Positions 1-6,425 are shown, numbered from the stretch's first letter. The stretch is 7,054 nucleotides of DNA from Bacteroides_F sp964482605 (GCA_964482605.1 CAYZYS010000106.1:1-7054), one strand, 5' to 3'. The notes: generated by a model not told the origin, from the letters alone. Numbers and translations are program-made.

Positions 1-57
1 ATATATTTGACAGTTCACATTGGAAGCCTGTTAATGAATAGCTATGCAATATGAAAG

Positions 58-86
58 CGGCTGCACATGATGTTGTGCAGCCGTTT
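58..86 (-). terminator. Probable terminator hairpin downstream of the ABC permease operon
   Basis: A perfect 10-bp stem (CGGCTGCACA at 58-67 pairing with TGTGCAGCCG at 74-83) with a 6-base loop lies 30 bases past the permease stop codon. On the minus strand it is preceded by AAA and followed by CTTTCATATT, so the T-tract is short and interrupted. On the plus strand the following bases are TTTCC. It fits a weak intrinsic terminator for the leftward operon and could work in both directions. The stem is certain from the sequence; the function is inferred. Confidence 0.6.
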
Positions 87-91
87 CCATT

Positions 92-109
92 GTGCGCCTG
101 GCGGCGCAC
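92..109. repeat. Second small hairpin next to the permease stop codon
   Basis: GTGCGCC (92-98) and GGCGCAC (103-109) form a perfect 7-bp G+C-rich stem with a 4-base loop (TGGC), starting only 4 bases after the permease stop codon. No T-tract follows it on the minus strand (AATGG). It is therefore more likely an mRNA 3'-end stabilising or pausing structure in tandem with the hairpin at 58-83 than a terminator by itself. Confidence 0.5.
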
Positions 110-113
110 GTTT

Positions 114-2237
114 CTAGTAGCCTATGTAGGATAACGCCAAATCCTCAAATTCCGCATCGCTTACGTAACAGTGTTGTATTGCCTTGGGGCTGTCAGGCGA
201 GGCGACTGTGACAAGCACGACGGACTGGGTGTCATCAGTGATTGTGTCACTCATTGTGTCAAGCTTTTTGCTCATTTCTTGTAATATGTCCAGTCCTTTG
301 TCAGTATAATCAGTGTTAACTGTCTCGGCAATGCCATTTTCGTTGTATTCCAGGTACTGTGAGGCTGAGCCGCTGTAGTACGAGGAATCACTCCTGTTGA
401 TTAGGATGAAGCTGACATTTATGTAATCCGAGGTGCCTGCCTGCTTCATTTCCGGAACAAGGCTGAGGAACTGGCTGATTGGGTTGCCGCCGGTTACGTC
501 CTGGCCTTGGTTAATCTTTTTGAACAATAAGGTCTGTGCGCTTTTTGAGAGGCTTAACGGAAGCGACAGCCTGTAATTGCCGGAGCCCTCGGAATAGGTT
601 GCCGAAAGGTAGGCGAACGAATCCATGTCGCTGTCTGACAGGTATTCCTGTATCTGCTTGCCGGTTAGCCGGCTGCAATCCTCTCTGAGTACCTCGTAAA
701 TCTCCGCAATGTCCGCATCGCTTAATTCAATGCTTTTCCTGGATATGTACATGTTTTGAAGCTGGTCTGCGGACGGCAGCTTTCTGTATATGTCAGCATA
801 GTCATCACAGGCGTACAAATCCATGAGGAAGTTTTGGTATTCCTTCCTTGTCTCGAACCACACATATCTTGTGATGCTCCTGAAGCCAAGGTTGTAACGT
901 ATGGTAATCTGGTTGTAGCCTGATATGTAGCCCTTGGTTTTTTCCTGGTCCACTGAGGACGCAAGCGCTTTTACCGCATCATTGATTACGGAAGGGTCGG
1001 TGAGGCGTATCTTGTTGGTCATGGCTGAAACATAGTCATTTGAGCCTCTTGAGGTTGAGGTTATCGTGACGTAGTGAACCTGCGATGCCGTCGGCACATC
1101 ATTCATCACAATTGTCCTGCCAAGGGACACCACCGCGAATATTGCCACATTGACCGCAACCAGAATCCATAGCTGCCTAATGCATTTGATTATTCCCGAC
1201 AGCCTGTGGCTGCTTATGATTTCATACAGGAAATACGCAATGAGCGCTATCACGTAAAGTATGACGATTGTCAGCAGGTATTCCCCTGTTGCTTCATCTG
1301 CTCCCCATGCCAGCTCGCATATGAGCCCAAGCGGAATCAGTGATATGGCGGTGGCAGGCGTGAGCCTGAACAATAGCTGCAGCCTTGAGTTCACGGCAGG
1401 CGTTGTGGCTATCTCCGAGCGCCTTTTCCTAAAGCAGCGGAGCCCAATCCCCATGTATACCAGCCCAAGTATGAATGTGTACAGGCTTGGGAGCAGGTGC
1501 TCAAGCGGATAGAAGGCATCGTTGTACTCCAGCCAGCCGAGTATCGTTCCGAGGATGATGTTGAGCCGGAAGTCAAGCACGGTGTTTACCGGGTTGTAGC
1601 TGATGACGCTTATCAGCTCCGAGGTTATGATTGACACGGCAAGCAGCAGAAGCCTTGGGAACACGAGTATCATCACGGATACGCTGAAGTTGGAAAAATA
1701 GGTTCCCGTGAGGCTCATGGCGAGCAGCCCCGCACCAAGCACGCAAAATGCCGCGGCAAGCACGCCGAGCAGTGCAATGAATACGCTTGGCATATTTATG
1801 CTTACATATTTGCAGAACAACGCCGTGACGCAGGTGACAATCGTGCTTCCTACTGATATTATTGCTATCCATGCCATTATCGCCGCAAGGAAGGATATCG
1901 CAAGGCACTCACGCTTCACCGGTATTGAGTGGTAGAAGTCGCTGGAGCTTCTGTGGTTCAAAAAGCCGAACAGGTACAGCAGCATGACCGGCACAACCAC
2001 GTAAAATGCCGCAAGCAGTATTGGGTGGATTTCCAGTAGGTTGTACACGGACACCTGGGGAGCAATGGCGGCTGCATAGTCTGCATCATACGCATAGTTG
2101 ACGGACGTTGCCGCAACCTGGTTGGAGATTACCGCAAAGAAGGCTTCTATGGCAAATATCACAAGGCTTGTGAGGCCGATTAGCCTTAGCTGCCTGAATC
2201 CGTCGAGGAATAATTTTGTGCTGAATTTAGACTTCAT
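114..2237 (-). CDS. ABC transporter permease with large extracytoplasmic C-terminal domain
   Basis: This is the membrane partner of the ATPase encoded just upstream (707 aa from the chosen start). Hydrophobic stretches at about 19-38, 72-93, 111-136, 151-177, 185-210, 250-267, 296-311, 319-341 and 354-375 suggest nine membrane segments. Basic loops (FYHSIPVKR near 101-109, CFRKRRSE near 268-275, SSHRLSG and KCIR near 342-354) would be cytoplasmic. That topology puts residues from about 378 to 707 outside the membrane, a polar, Ser/Tyr/Asp-rich domain of about 330 residues. The FYHSxPVKR motif is typical of the permeases paired with YtrB-type ATPases in Firmicutes. The ATG at 2237 is chosen because AAGGGAG sits 9 bases upstream; the in-frame ATG at 2246 lies only 1 base after it. 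The gene overlaps the ATPase gene by 11 bases, indicating coupled translation. The substrate is unknown; antimicrobial peptide or cell-envelope stress defence is an inference from the context. Confidence 0.85.
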   Translation of the reverse strand: MKSKFSTKLFLDGFRQLRLIGLTSLVIFAIEAFFAVISNQVAATSVNYAYDADYAAAIAPQVSVYNLLEIHPILLAAFYVVVPVMLLYLFGFLNHRSSSDFYHSIPVKRECLAISFLAAIMAWIAIISVGSTIVTCVTALFCKYVSINMPSVFIALLGVLAAAFCVLGAGLLAMSLTGTYFSNFSVSVMILVFPRLLLLAVSIITSELISVISYNPVNTVLDFRLNIILGTILGWLEYNDAFYPLEHLLPSLYTFILGLVYMGIGLRCFRKRRSEIATTPAVNSRLQLLFRLTPATAISLIPLGLICELAWGADEATGEYLLTIVILYVIALIAYFLYEIISSHRLSGIIKCIRQLWILVAVNVAIFAVVSLGRTIVMNDVPTASQVHYVTITSTSRGSNDYVSAMTNKIRLTDPSVINDAVKALASSVDQEKTKGYISGYNQITIRYNLGFRSITRYVWFETRKEYQNFLMDLYACDDYADIYRKLPSADQLQNMYISRKSIELSDADIAEIYEVLREDCSRLTGKQIQEYLSDSDMDSFAYLSATYSEGSGNYRLSLPLSLSKSAQTLLFKKINQGQDVTGGNPISQFLSLVPEMKQAGTSDYINVSFILINRSDSSYYSGSASQYLEYNENGIAETVNTDYTDKGLDILQEMSKKLDTMSDTITDDTQSVVLVTVASPDSPKAIQHCYVSDAEFEDLALSYIGY

Positions 2238-3171
2238 TGTTCTCATCTCCCTTCCCGTCCTGGAATATTCCATAGTCAAATGAGTAGCCGAGTGTCTCCA
2301 TCTCGTAGGTAAATACCTCCTCAAGGGTAAGCGGCAGGATGTCGAGTATCACGGGCTCCTTTGCCTTTATGTGGGCGATTACCTGCTCCTTGTCACCCTT
2401 AACGATTATGTTGGCGACGCTTCCGTGCTTTGAGTAGTGCAGCACCTCGAGTCCGTCGAATGCCTCACGTCCGTAGGTCTGCCCGAATTCACCTGCAAAT
2501 GCCGTCTGTACCTTGAACAGGGATGTCTTGAGGGTTCCAATCTCGCTTTCAAGCACAAGCCCTCCCTGGTGCAGCAGCGCAAGCTGGTCACAGGTGTCCT
2601 CAAGCTCCCGAAGGGAATGTGAGGTCAGTATTGCCGTGGCATTGCGGTCAATGACATCCTGGCACACGATGGTTTTCACAAGGTTTCTCATCACGGGGTC
2701 AAGCCCGTCAAAGGTTTCATCCAGAAAAAGGTACTTCGGGCGGCATGACAGCGCAAGTATGGTTGCCGCCTGCCTTCTCATTCCCTTGGAAAATGTGTTC
2801 AGGCTCTTTTTGCCGTCCAGCTTGAAGGTGCTCTTCAATTCCTTGAACCTCTTCCTGTCAAAGCTGGTGTAAATGCTTTCGTACAGGTCGGCCATGCGGT
2901 TCATCGAGCTTCCGCCCAGGAAGAACAGTTCATCCGGCACAAATGCCATCTGCCCTTTTAATTCAGTGTTTTCATACACATCCGCACCGTCAATCCGGAT
3001 GCTTCCGCCGTCTGCGCGGTAGATTCCGGTGAGCAGGCGCAAAAATGTGGATTTACCCGCACCGTTGGAGCCGACCATGCCGTATATGCAGCCCTCATCG
3101 ATTGTGCAGGATATGCCGTCAAGCGCCTTGTAATCATCAAAGACCTTGGTAAGGTTTTCTGCTTTAATCAT
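2227..3171 (-). CDS. ABC transporter ATP-binding protein (YtrB/BcrA-like)
   Basis: Cytoplasmic nucleotide-binding subunit of 314 aa that would power the adjacent permease. Visible motifs, in order: Walker A GSNGAGKST (34-42), a Q-loop region reading FVPDE (77-81) with Asp where Gln is usual, a signature FSKGMRRQ (127-134) in place of LSGGQ, Walker B YLFLDE (147-152), D-loop GLDP (156-159) and switch His185 in TSH. The core catalytic residues are all present, so it should be active. Residues from about 205 to 314 form a C-terminal extension beyond the fold, common in drug and peptide exporters of this class. AAAGGGGG lies 6 bases before the ATG. The start overlaps the end of the GntR gene by 8 bases (ATGATTAA), and the end overlaps the permease start. 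The operon layout resembles Bacillus subtilis ytrAB. The transported compound cannot be told from sequence. Confidence 0.93.
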   Translation of the reverse strand: MIKAENLTKVFDDYKALDGISCTIDEGCIYGMVGSNGAGKSTFLRLLTGIYRADGGSIRIDGADVYENTELKGQMAFVPDELFFLGGSSMNRMADLYESIYTSFDRKRFKELKSTFKLDGKKSLNTFSKGMRRQAATILALSCRPKYLFLDETFDGLDPVMRNLVKTIVCQDVIDRNATAILTSHSLRELEDTCDQLALLHQGGLVLESEIGTLKTSLFKVQTAFAGEFGQTYGREAFDGLEVLHYSKHGSVANIIVKGDKEQVIAHIKAKEPVILDILPLTLEEVFTYEMETLGYSFDYGIFQDGKGDENNEV

Positions 3172-3562
3172 TGCAATCCCCCTTTATGTTATTGGTTGCC
3201 ATCCCATACACCTCATCCACGCATTTTATTATCGCGTCCCTTGGCACGCCCGCAAGCTGCAGCTTCTTCAGCAGCTCTTGCATGTCATCAATCCCGCCCT
3301 GCATGGATTTTCTCACAAGCTGCGGCGCTTCCTCGGTTATGAAGCTTCCCCTGCCGGGAACCGACTGAATCAGTCCGGTGCGGTCAAGCTCCGACAGCGC
3401 CTTCTGGATTGTGTTGGGATTGACTGCGAGCTCCGTTGACAGGCTCCGGACGGATGGCATTTTGTCTCCGCTTTTTAGTATTCCCTTCAATATGAAGTCT
3501 TCTGTCTGCCTGATTAGCTGCTCATACACAGGCGTTCGGGACATTACGTCAATCTGGAACAT
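3164..3562 (-). CDS. GntR-family transcriptional regulator, YtrA subfamily
   Basis: Short DNA-binding repressor (132 aa). Residues 13-76 form the GntR winged helix-turn-helix: YEQL at 13-16, GDKMPSVRSLS at 32-42, the recognition region NPNTIQKALSELDRTGLI at 48-65, and the wing PGRGSFI at 69-75. Only about 55 residues follow, too few for the ligand-binding domains of the FadR or HutC groups. This matches the YtrA subfamily, whose members have a short helical dimerisation tail and usually regulate adjacent ABC transporter genes, as here. The ATG at 3562 is preferred over the GTG at 3574 because that GTG lies inside the AAGGAGGTG ribosome binding site. It is the first gene of the operon and almost certainly represses it through the inverted repeat just upstream. 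The inducing signal is unknown; in B. subtilis YtrA responds to cell-wall-active antibiotics. Confidence 0.94.
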   Translation of the reverse strand: MFQIDVMSRTPVYEQLIRQTEDFILKGILKSGDKMPSVRSLSTELAVNPNTIQKALSELDRTGLIQSVPGRGSFITEEAPQLVRKSMQGGIDDMQELLKKLQLAGVPRDAIIKCVDEVYGMATNNIKGDCND

Positions 3563-3571
3563 GTATTTCGG

Positions 3572-3580
3572 CACCTCCTT
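3572..3580 (-). promoter_or_regulatory. Ribosome binding site of the GntR gene
   Basis: AAGGAGGTG on the minus strand is a nearly full match to the 16S rRNA anti-Shine-Dalgarno sequence, 9 bases before the ATG at 3562. It includes the GTG at 3574-3572 that would otherwise be the longest-frame start, and so rules that start out. Confidence 0.8.
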
Positions 3581-3613
3581 TCTAACTGTACTATGTCAAC
3601 TAATACAGTTAGA
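3581..3613. promoter_or_regulatory. Predicted YtrA-type operator (10-bp inverted repeat, 13-bp spacer)
   Basis: TCTAACTGTA (3581-3590) and TACAGTTAGA (3604-3613) are perfect reverse complements separated by 13 bp. The site reaches from the last base of the -10 box, across the expected transcription start near 3606, to the edge of the ribosome binding site. A bound dimer would block transcription. From memory, the B. subtilis YtrA operator is AGTGTA, 13 bp, TACACT; the core here, ACTGTA, 13 bp, TACAGT, has the same spacing and differs by one base per half-site. The repeat is seen directly; binding by the GntR protein is inferred. Confidence 0.82.
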
Positions 3614-3641
3614 GTATATATGACGGGATTATTAATGTCAA
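3613..3641 (-). promoter_or_regulatory. SigA-type promoter of the GntR-ABC operon
   Basis: On the minus strand a perfect -35 box TTGACA (3641-3636), a 17-bp spacer and the -10 box TATACT (3618-3613, five of six consensus bases) form a near-consensus vegetative promoter. The expected transcription start is near 3606, giving a 5' leader of roughly 44 bases that contains the rest of the operator. So strong a promoter fits a gene set held off by a repressor. Confidence 0.85.
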
Positions 3642-3665
3642 GGGTGAAAATTTCAAATTTACGGC

Positions 3666-3694
3666 TTTATTTGTCATACACCAGATGATATAAT
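3666..3694 (+). promoter_or_regulatory. Extended -10 promoter of the Nudix gene
   Basis: A perfect TATAAT (3689-3694) is preceded by TG at 3686-3687, giving an extended -10 element (TGATATAAT). The -35 region 17 bp upstream (TTTATT, 3666-3671) is poor, which is usual when the TG motif is present. Transcription would start near 3701, about 43 bases before the Nudix start codon. The promoter is divergent from that of the GntR operon, and the two -35 regions lie about 25 bp apart. Confidence 0.7.
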
Positions 3695-3743
3695 TAAATG
3701 CATTTTAGTAGTAAATGATTTAAAGAAATGGAGTGGTAATATA

Positions 3744-4247
3744 ATGGAGCTTTGGGACATATATGATGCGGACAGGAACAGGACAGGGCGTACGATGAGG
3801 AGAAATGACTGGATACTCAGGGATGGTGAGTACCATCTGTCGGTGCTTGGGGTGATACACAGGCCTGACGGGCGTTTCCTCATAACCAGGAGGACAATGG
3901 ACAAGGCGTGGGCACCCGGCTGGTGGGAGGTATCGGGCGGTGCCGCCAAGGCTGGTGAGGAATCCCTTGATGCCGTCCTGAGGGAGGTCAGGGAGGAGAC
4001 CGGACTGGACGTGTCGGGCTGCGAGGGGGGCTTGAGGTTCACCTACCACAGGGAGAATCCGGGTGAAGGTGACAATTATTTTGTGGACGTGTACAGGTTC
4101 GAGATGGATTTCGACGAGAAGGATGTACACATACAGACGGAGGAGGCGGCGGATTACCGCATTGCCACCCTGGATGAGATTAAGGAGCTGGCAGCGCAGG
4201 GGATTTTCCTGCATTATGACAGCATTAGGCAGGTTTTTGAGGATTAA
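3744..4247 (+). CDS. Nudix hydrolase family protein
   Basis: Probable soluble pyrophosphohydrolase of 167 aa. Residues 66-88 match the Nudix box exactly (G-x5-E-x7-REVREETGL), with the Mg-binding glutamates in REVREE (80-85). The N-terminus ELWDIYDADRNRTGR (2-16) and the region from GEYHLSV to WWEVSGG (28-66) resemble a Firmicutes Nudix group related to type I isopentenyl-diphosphate isomerase, whose substrates are mostly undefined. The full domain appears intact. A ribosome binding site (TGGAG, 3729-3733) stands 10 bases before the ATG. Most arginines in the first half use AGG. The gene has its own promoter and is divergent from the GntR operon. No convincing terminator lies before tig, so read-through is possible. 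Damaged-nucleotide or nucleotide-sugar hydrolysis is possible, but the substrate cannot be read from the sequence. Confidence 0.92.
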   Translation: MELWDIYDADRNRTGRTMRRNDWILRDGEYHLSVLGVIHRPDGRFLITRRTMDKAWAPGWWEVSGGAAKAGEESLDAVLREVREETGLDVSGCEGGLRFTYHRENPGEGDNYFVDVYRFEMDFDEKDVHIQTEEAADYRIATLDEIKELAAQGIFLHYDSIRQVFED

Positions 4248-4280
4248 AATCACATTTCCCGCAGGGTGCCTAAAAAATGT

Positions 4281-4310
4281 CTGGCATTTTGGCAGGGTTT
4301 ATGTTATACT
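4281..4310 (+). promoter_or_regulatory. Promoter of tig
   Basis: The -10 box TATACT (4305-4310) is preceded by TG at 4302-4303, forming an extended -10 (TGTTATACT). CTGGCA (4281-4286; four of six bases match TTGACA) lies 18 bp upstream as a weak -35. Transcription would start near 4317, leaving a leader of about 55 bases before the tig start codon. No CIRCE or CtsR heat-shock operator was recognised nearby. Confidence 0.65.
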
Positions 4311-4371
4311 CACAAGATGTGTACGTAGTGCGCTAAAATGATGTTTACATATGCAAGGAGGAAACACCACA

Positions 4372-5661
4372 ATGAGTTTCACAGTAGAGCAGCTTGAAGA
4401 AAAGAACATGGTTAAGCTGGTAATCGAGTCCAGTGCAGAGGATTTTGAAAAGGGAATCGAGAAGGCTTATAATAAGAACAAGAACAGAATCACTGTTCAG
4501 GGCTTCCGCAAGGGTAAGGCTCCACGAAAGATTATAGAGAAGTTTTACGGCAGGGAGATTTTCTTCGAGGATGCAGCCAATGCAATCATTCCTGATGCAT
4601 ATGCAGCAGCAGCTGAGGAATCACAGCTTGACATAGTTTCACAGCCACAGATTGACCTTGTGCAGCTTGAGTCAGGAAAGCCTTTCGTGTTTTCCGCAAC
4701 GGTTGCGGTAAGACCAGAGGTTGGGCTTGGCAGCTACAAGGGCGTTGAGGTTGCCAAGGTTGAGACAGAGGCAACTGATGATGACATCAATGCGGAGCTT
4801 GACCGTGTGAGGGAGCAGAACTCAAGGGTTGTAAGCGTTGAGGGAAGACCGGTGCAGGACAAGGACATTGCAGTGATAGATTATGAGGGCTTCGTTGACG
4901 GAGTGCCGTTCCAGGGCGGAAAGGCAGAGGGACATTCCCTTACAATCGGTTCACACACCTTCATAGATAATTTTGAGGAGCAGCTCATCGGAAAGAACGC
5001 AGGTGATGACGTTGAGGTCAACGTGACATTCCCTGAGGACTACCATGCAGAGGAGCTCAAGGGAAAGGCAGCAACCTTCAAGGTTTCCATCAAGGAAATC
5101 AAGGAGAAGCAGTTTGATGACCTTGATGATGATTTCGCACAGAATGTGTCTGATTTCGATACACTTGATGAGTATAAGGATGACTTAAGGAAGACCATCG
5201 GCGAGAGGAAGGCGAAGGAAGCCAAGACCAAGAAGGAGAATGAGGTAATCGAGAAGATTATTGAGTCCTCAAGCATGGACATCCCTGAGGCGATGATTAA
5301 CACACAGGTTCGCCAGATGGCGGATGATTTCTCCATGAGGCTGCAGCAGCAGGGGCTTTCAGTTGACCAGTATTTCCAGTTCACGGGACTTACGCCTGAC
5401 CGCCTCATTGCCGACATGAAGCCGGAGGCAGAGAAGAGGATTAAGAGCAGGCTGGTGCTTGATGCCATTGTCAAGGCGGAGAACATAACCGTTTCCGATG
5501 ATGAGTACGAGGCAGAGCTTACCAAGATGTCAGAGGAGTACAAGATGCCTCTTGACCAGATTAAGGAATTTACCGGTGAGAAGGAAAAGAAGCAGATTAT
5601 TGATGACATGGCAGTGCAGAAGGCTGTGGAGCTGATTGTTTCAGAGGCAGTTGAGAAGTAG
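4372..5661 (+). CDS. tig: Trigger factor (ribosome-associated chaperone and peptidyl-prolyl isomerase)
   Basis: Binds the ribosome near the exit tunnel and shields nascent chains; it also catalyses proline isomerisation. The 429-aa length is normal for the family. The N-terminal ribosome-binding domain carries the signature GFRKGKAP at 44-51. The FKBP-like PPIase domain spans about 163-248, with IDYEGFVDGVPFQGG at 169-183 and GSHTFIDNFEEQLIG at 193-207. The rest, from about 250 to 429, is the Glu/Lys-rich helical chaperone domain. The start at 4372 is chosen because AAGGAGG (4355-4361) sits 10 bases upstream; the in-frame ATG at 4351 lies before this site and has none of its own. clpP follows after 110 bases without a terminator, and clpX after that, the usual clostridial order, so tig and clpP are probably co-transcribed. 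Confidence 0.98.
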   Translation: MSFTVEQLEEKNMVKLVIESSAEDFEKGIEKAYNKNKNRITVQGFRKGKAPRKIIEKFYGREIFFEDAANAIIPDAYAAAAEESQLDIVSQPQIDLVQLESGKPFVFSATVAVRPEVGLGSYKGVEVAKVETEATDDDINAELDRVREQNSRVVSVEGRPVQDKDIAVIDYEGFVDGVPFQGGKAEGHSLTIGSHTFIDNFEEQLIGKNAGDDVEVNVTFPEDYHAEELKGKAATFKVSIKEIKEKQFDDLDDDFAQNVSDFDTLDEYKDDLRKTIGERKAKEAKTKKENEVIEKIIESSSMDIPEAMINTQVRQMADDFSMRLQQQGLSVDQYFQFTGLTPDRLIADMKPEAEKRIKSRLVLDAIVKAENITVSDDEYEAELTKMSEEYKMPLDQIKEFTGEKEKKQIIDDMAVQKAVELIVSEAVEK

Positions 5662-5711
5662 TATTTGCCGGTTGTTTAGTGATTTTATTGCAGGGTGGAT
5701 TTGCGGTGCGT

Positions 5712-5757
5712 GGACGGGCAGCTTCTGTCGGTTCCCGCTACCGGGCATCCGTCCCGG
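5712..5757 (+). promoter_or_regulatory. G+C-rich clpP leader with competing short hairpins
   Basis: In the tig-clpP gap several short G+C stems share the same bases. GGACGG (5712-5717) can pair with CCGTCC (5749-5754) and enclose CCCG/CGGG (5734-5737 with 5742-5745). Alternatively, CGGG (5715-5718) can pair with CCCG (5734-5737), and CCGGG (5741-5745) with CCCGG (5753-5757), ending directly against the AAAAGGAG ribosome binding site (5758-5765). This could affect clpP translation or mRNA processing. It matches no riboswitch known to me, and no T-tract follows, so it is not a terminator. Function is speculative. Confidence 0.35.
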
Positions 5758-5771
5758 AAAAGGAGTGTGAG

Positions 5772-6353
5772 ATGAGTTTAGTACCTTACGTTGTTGAGCA
5801 GACAAGCCGGGGTGAGCGTTCATATGACATTTATTCAAGGCTGTTGAAGGACCGTATCATTTTCCTTGGTGAGGAAGTGACTGACGTGTCGGCAAGCCTG
5901 ATTGTGGCACAGCTTCTATTCCTGGAGTCGGAGGACCCAAGCAAGGACATCAATTTCTACATTAACAGTCCTGGCGGCTCCGTAACGGCGGGAATGGCGA
6001 TATATGACACCATGAATTACGTCAAGTGTGATGTGTCAACAATCTGCATTGGAATGGCAGCCAGCATGGGCGCATTCCTTTTGTCAGGGGGAACCAAGGG
6101 TAAGAGGCTTGCCCTCCCTAATTCGGAGATTATGATTCACCAGCCGTCCGGTGGCGCAAGGGGACAGGAGACTGAGATAAGGATAGTTGCCGAGAACATA
6201 CTGAAGACACGCAACAAGCTGAATGAGATATTGGCAGCCAACACCGGTAAGTCAGTTGAGGAAATAGCCCGCGACACGGAACGTGACAATTACATGAGTG
6301 CCCAGGAAGCTCTTGCTTATGGCTTGATTGACAGTGTCATTGAAAAGAGATAA
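5772..6353 (+). CDS. clpP: ATP-dependent Clp protease proteolytic subunit ClpP
   Basis: Serine peptidase that forms a double-heptamer barrel and degrades proteins fed in by ClpX or other Clp ATPases in the cytoplasm. The 193-aa protein has the catalytic triad Ser98 (GMAASMG, 94-100), His123 (IMIHQPSGG, 120-128) and Asp172 (ERDNYM, 170-175), at the same numbers as in well-studied Firmicutes ClpPs. The oxyanion-side motif NSPGGSVTAG is at 65-74. The N-terminus MSLVPYVVEQ is the normal short form without a long propeptide. The ATG at 5772 is chosen because AAAAGGAG ends 6 bases before it; an in-frame GTG at 5679 would add 31 unfamiliar residues and has no ribosome binding site. It lies between tig and clpX, most likely transcribed with tig. 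A strong terminator begins 9 bases after its stop codon. Confidence 0.99.
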   Translation: MSLVPYVVEQTSRGERSYDIYSRLLKDRIIFLGEEVTDVSASLIVAQLLFLESEDPSKDINFYINSPGGSVTAGMAIYDTMNYVKCDVSTICIGMAASMGAFLLSGGTKGKRLALPNSEIMIHQPSGGARGQETEIRIVAENILKTRNKLNEILAANTGKSVEEIARDTERDNYMSAQEALAYGLIDSVIEKR

Positions 6354-6362
6354 TTGTAACAC

Positions 6363-6407
6363 GGACTGGGATTGCCGCCATGTGTGCGGTGCTTTCAGTC
6401 CTTTTTT
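6363..6407 (+). terminator. Strong intrinsic terminator between clpP and clpX
   Basis: GGACTG (6363-6368) pairs with CAGTCC (6396-6401), extended inward by G-T and A-T pairs to 6371/6393. After one mismatch a second helix follows (6373-6378 with 6386-6391), with a 7-base loop. Six T residues (6402-6407) come directly after the stem. This is a textbook rho-independent terminator. It ends only 18 bases before the clpX start codon, and no separate promoter is visible between them, so it probably sets the ratio of clpX to clpP mRNA by partial read-through. Confidence 0.85.
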
Positions 6408-6410
6408 GGT

Positions 6411-6419
6411 AAAGGAGGG
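6411..6419 (+). promoter_or_regulatory. Ribosome binding site fixing the TTG start of clpX
   Basis: AAAGGAGGG lies 7 bases (counted from GGAGG) before TTG at 6426. No ATG or GTG in this frame gives the expected N-terminus, and the zinc-finger domain begins 9 codons later, so this site decides the start. Confidence 0.8.
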
Positions 6420-6425
6420 ATAGGT

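Noticed and set aside
7..35. A possible plus-strand promoter (TTGACA at 7-12, 17 bp, GTTAAT at 30-35).
   Set aside because: The -10 box is poor, and a transcript would run almost at once into the hairpin at 58-83 and then antisense into the permease. No gene is seen for it to serve.
2513..2872. Open frame of 119 codons on the plus strand inside the ABC ATPase gene.
   Set aside because: The minus strand here encodes the signature, Walker B and D-loop motifs of the ATPase; the plus-strand product resembles nothing.
3594..3599. A second TTGACA on the minus strand, inside the spacer of the operator.
   Set aside because: No -10-like sequence occurs 16-18 bp downstream, where the ribosome binding site lies. 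The promoter at 3613-3641 is far better.
3720..4253. Open frame of 177 codons on the minus strand opposite the Nudix gene.
   Set aside because: It covers the same bases as a gene with a complete Nudix box on the other strand and has a His/Pro/Arg-rich unfamiliar translation, typical of a shadow frame.
4248..4300. A possible terminator between the Nudix gene and tig (TGCC at 4267-4270 with GGCA at 4283-4286, followed by TTTT).
   Set aside because: The stem is only 4 bp with a 12-base loop, too weak to call; this stretch more likely holds the -35 region of the tig promoter.
5040..5609. Long open frame (189 codons) on the minus strand within tig.
   Set aside because: It is antisense to the conserved trigger factor gene, and its Ser-rich composition is what Glu/Asp/Lys-rich coding sequence gives when read backwards. 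No family is recognisable.
5679..5771. A 31-residue N-terminal extension of ClpP from an in-frame GTG.
   Set aside because: There is no ribosome binding site before it, and the extension is not a known ClpP propeptide. The ATG at 5772 has a good site and gives the standard MSLVPYV N-terminus.
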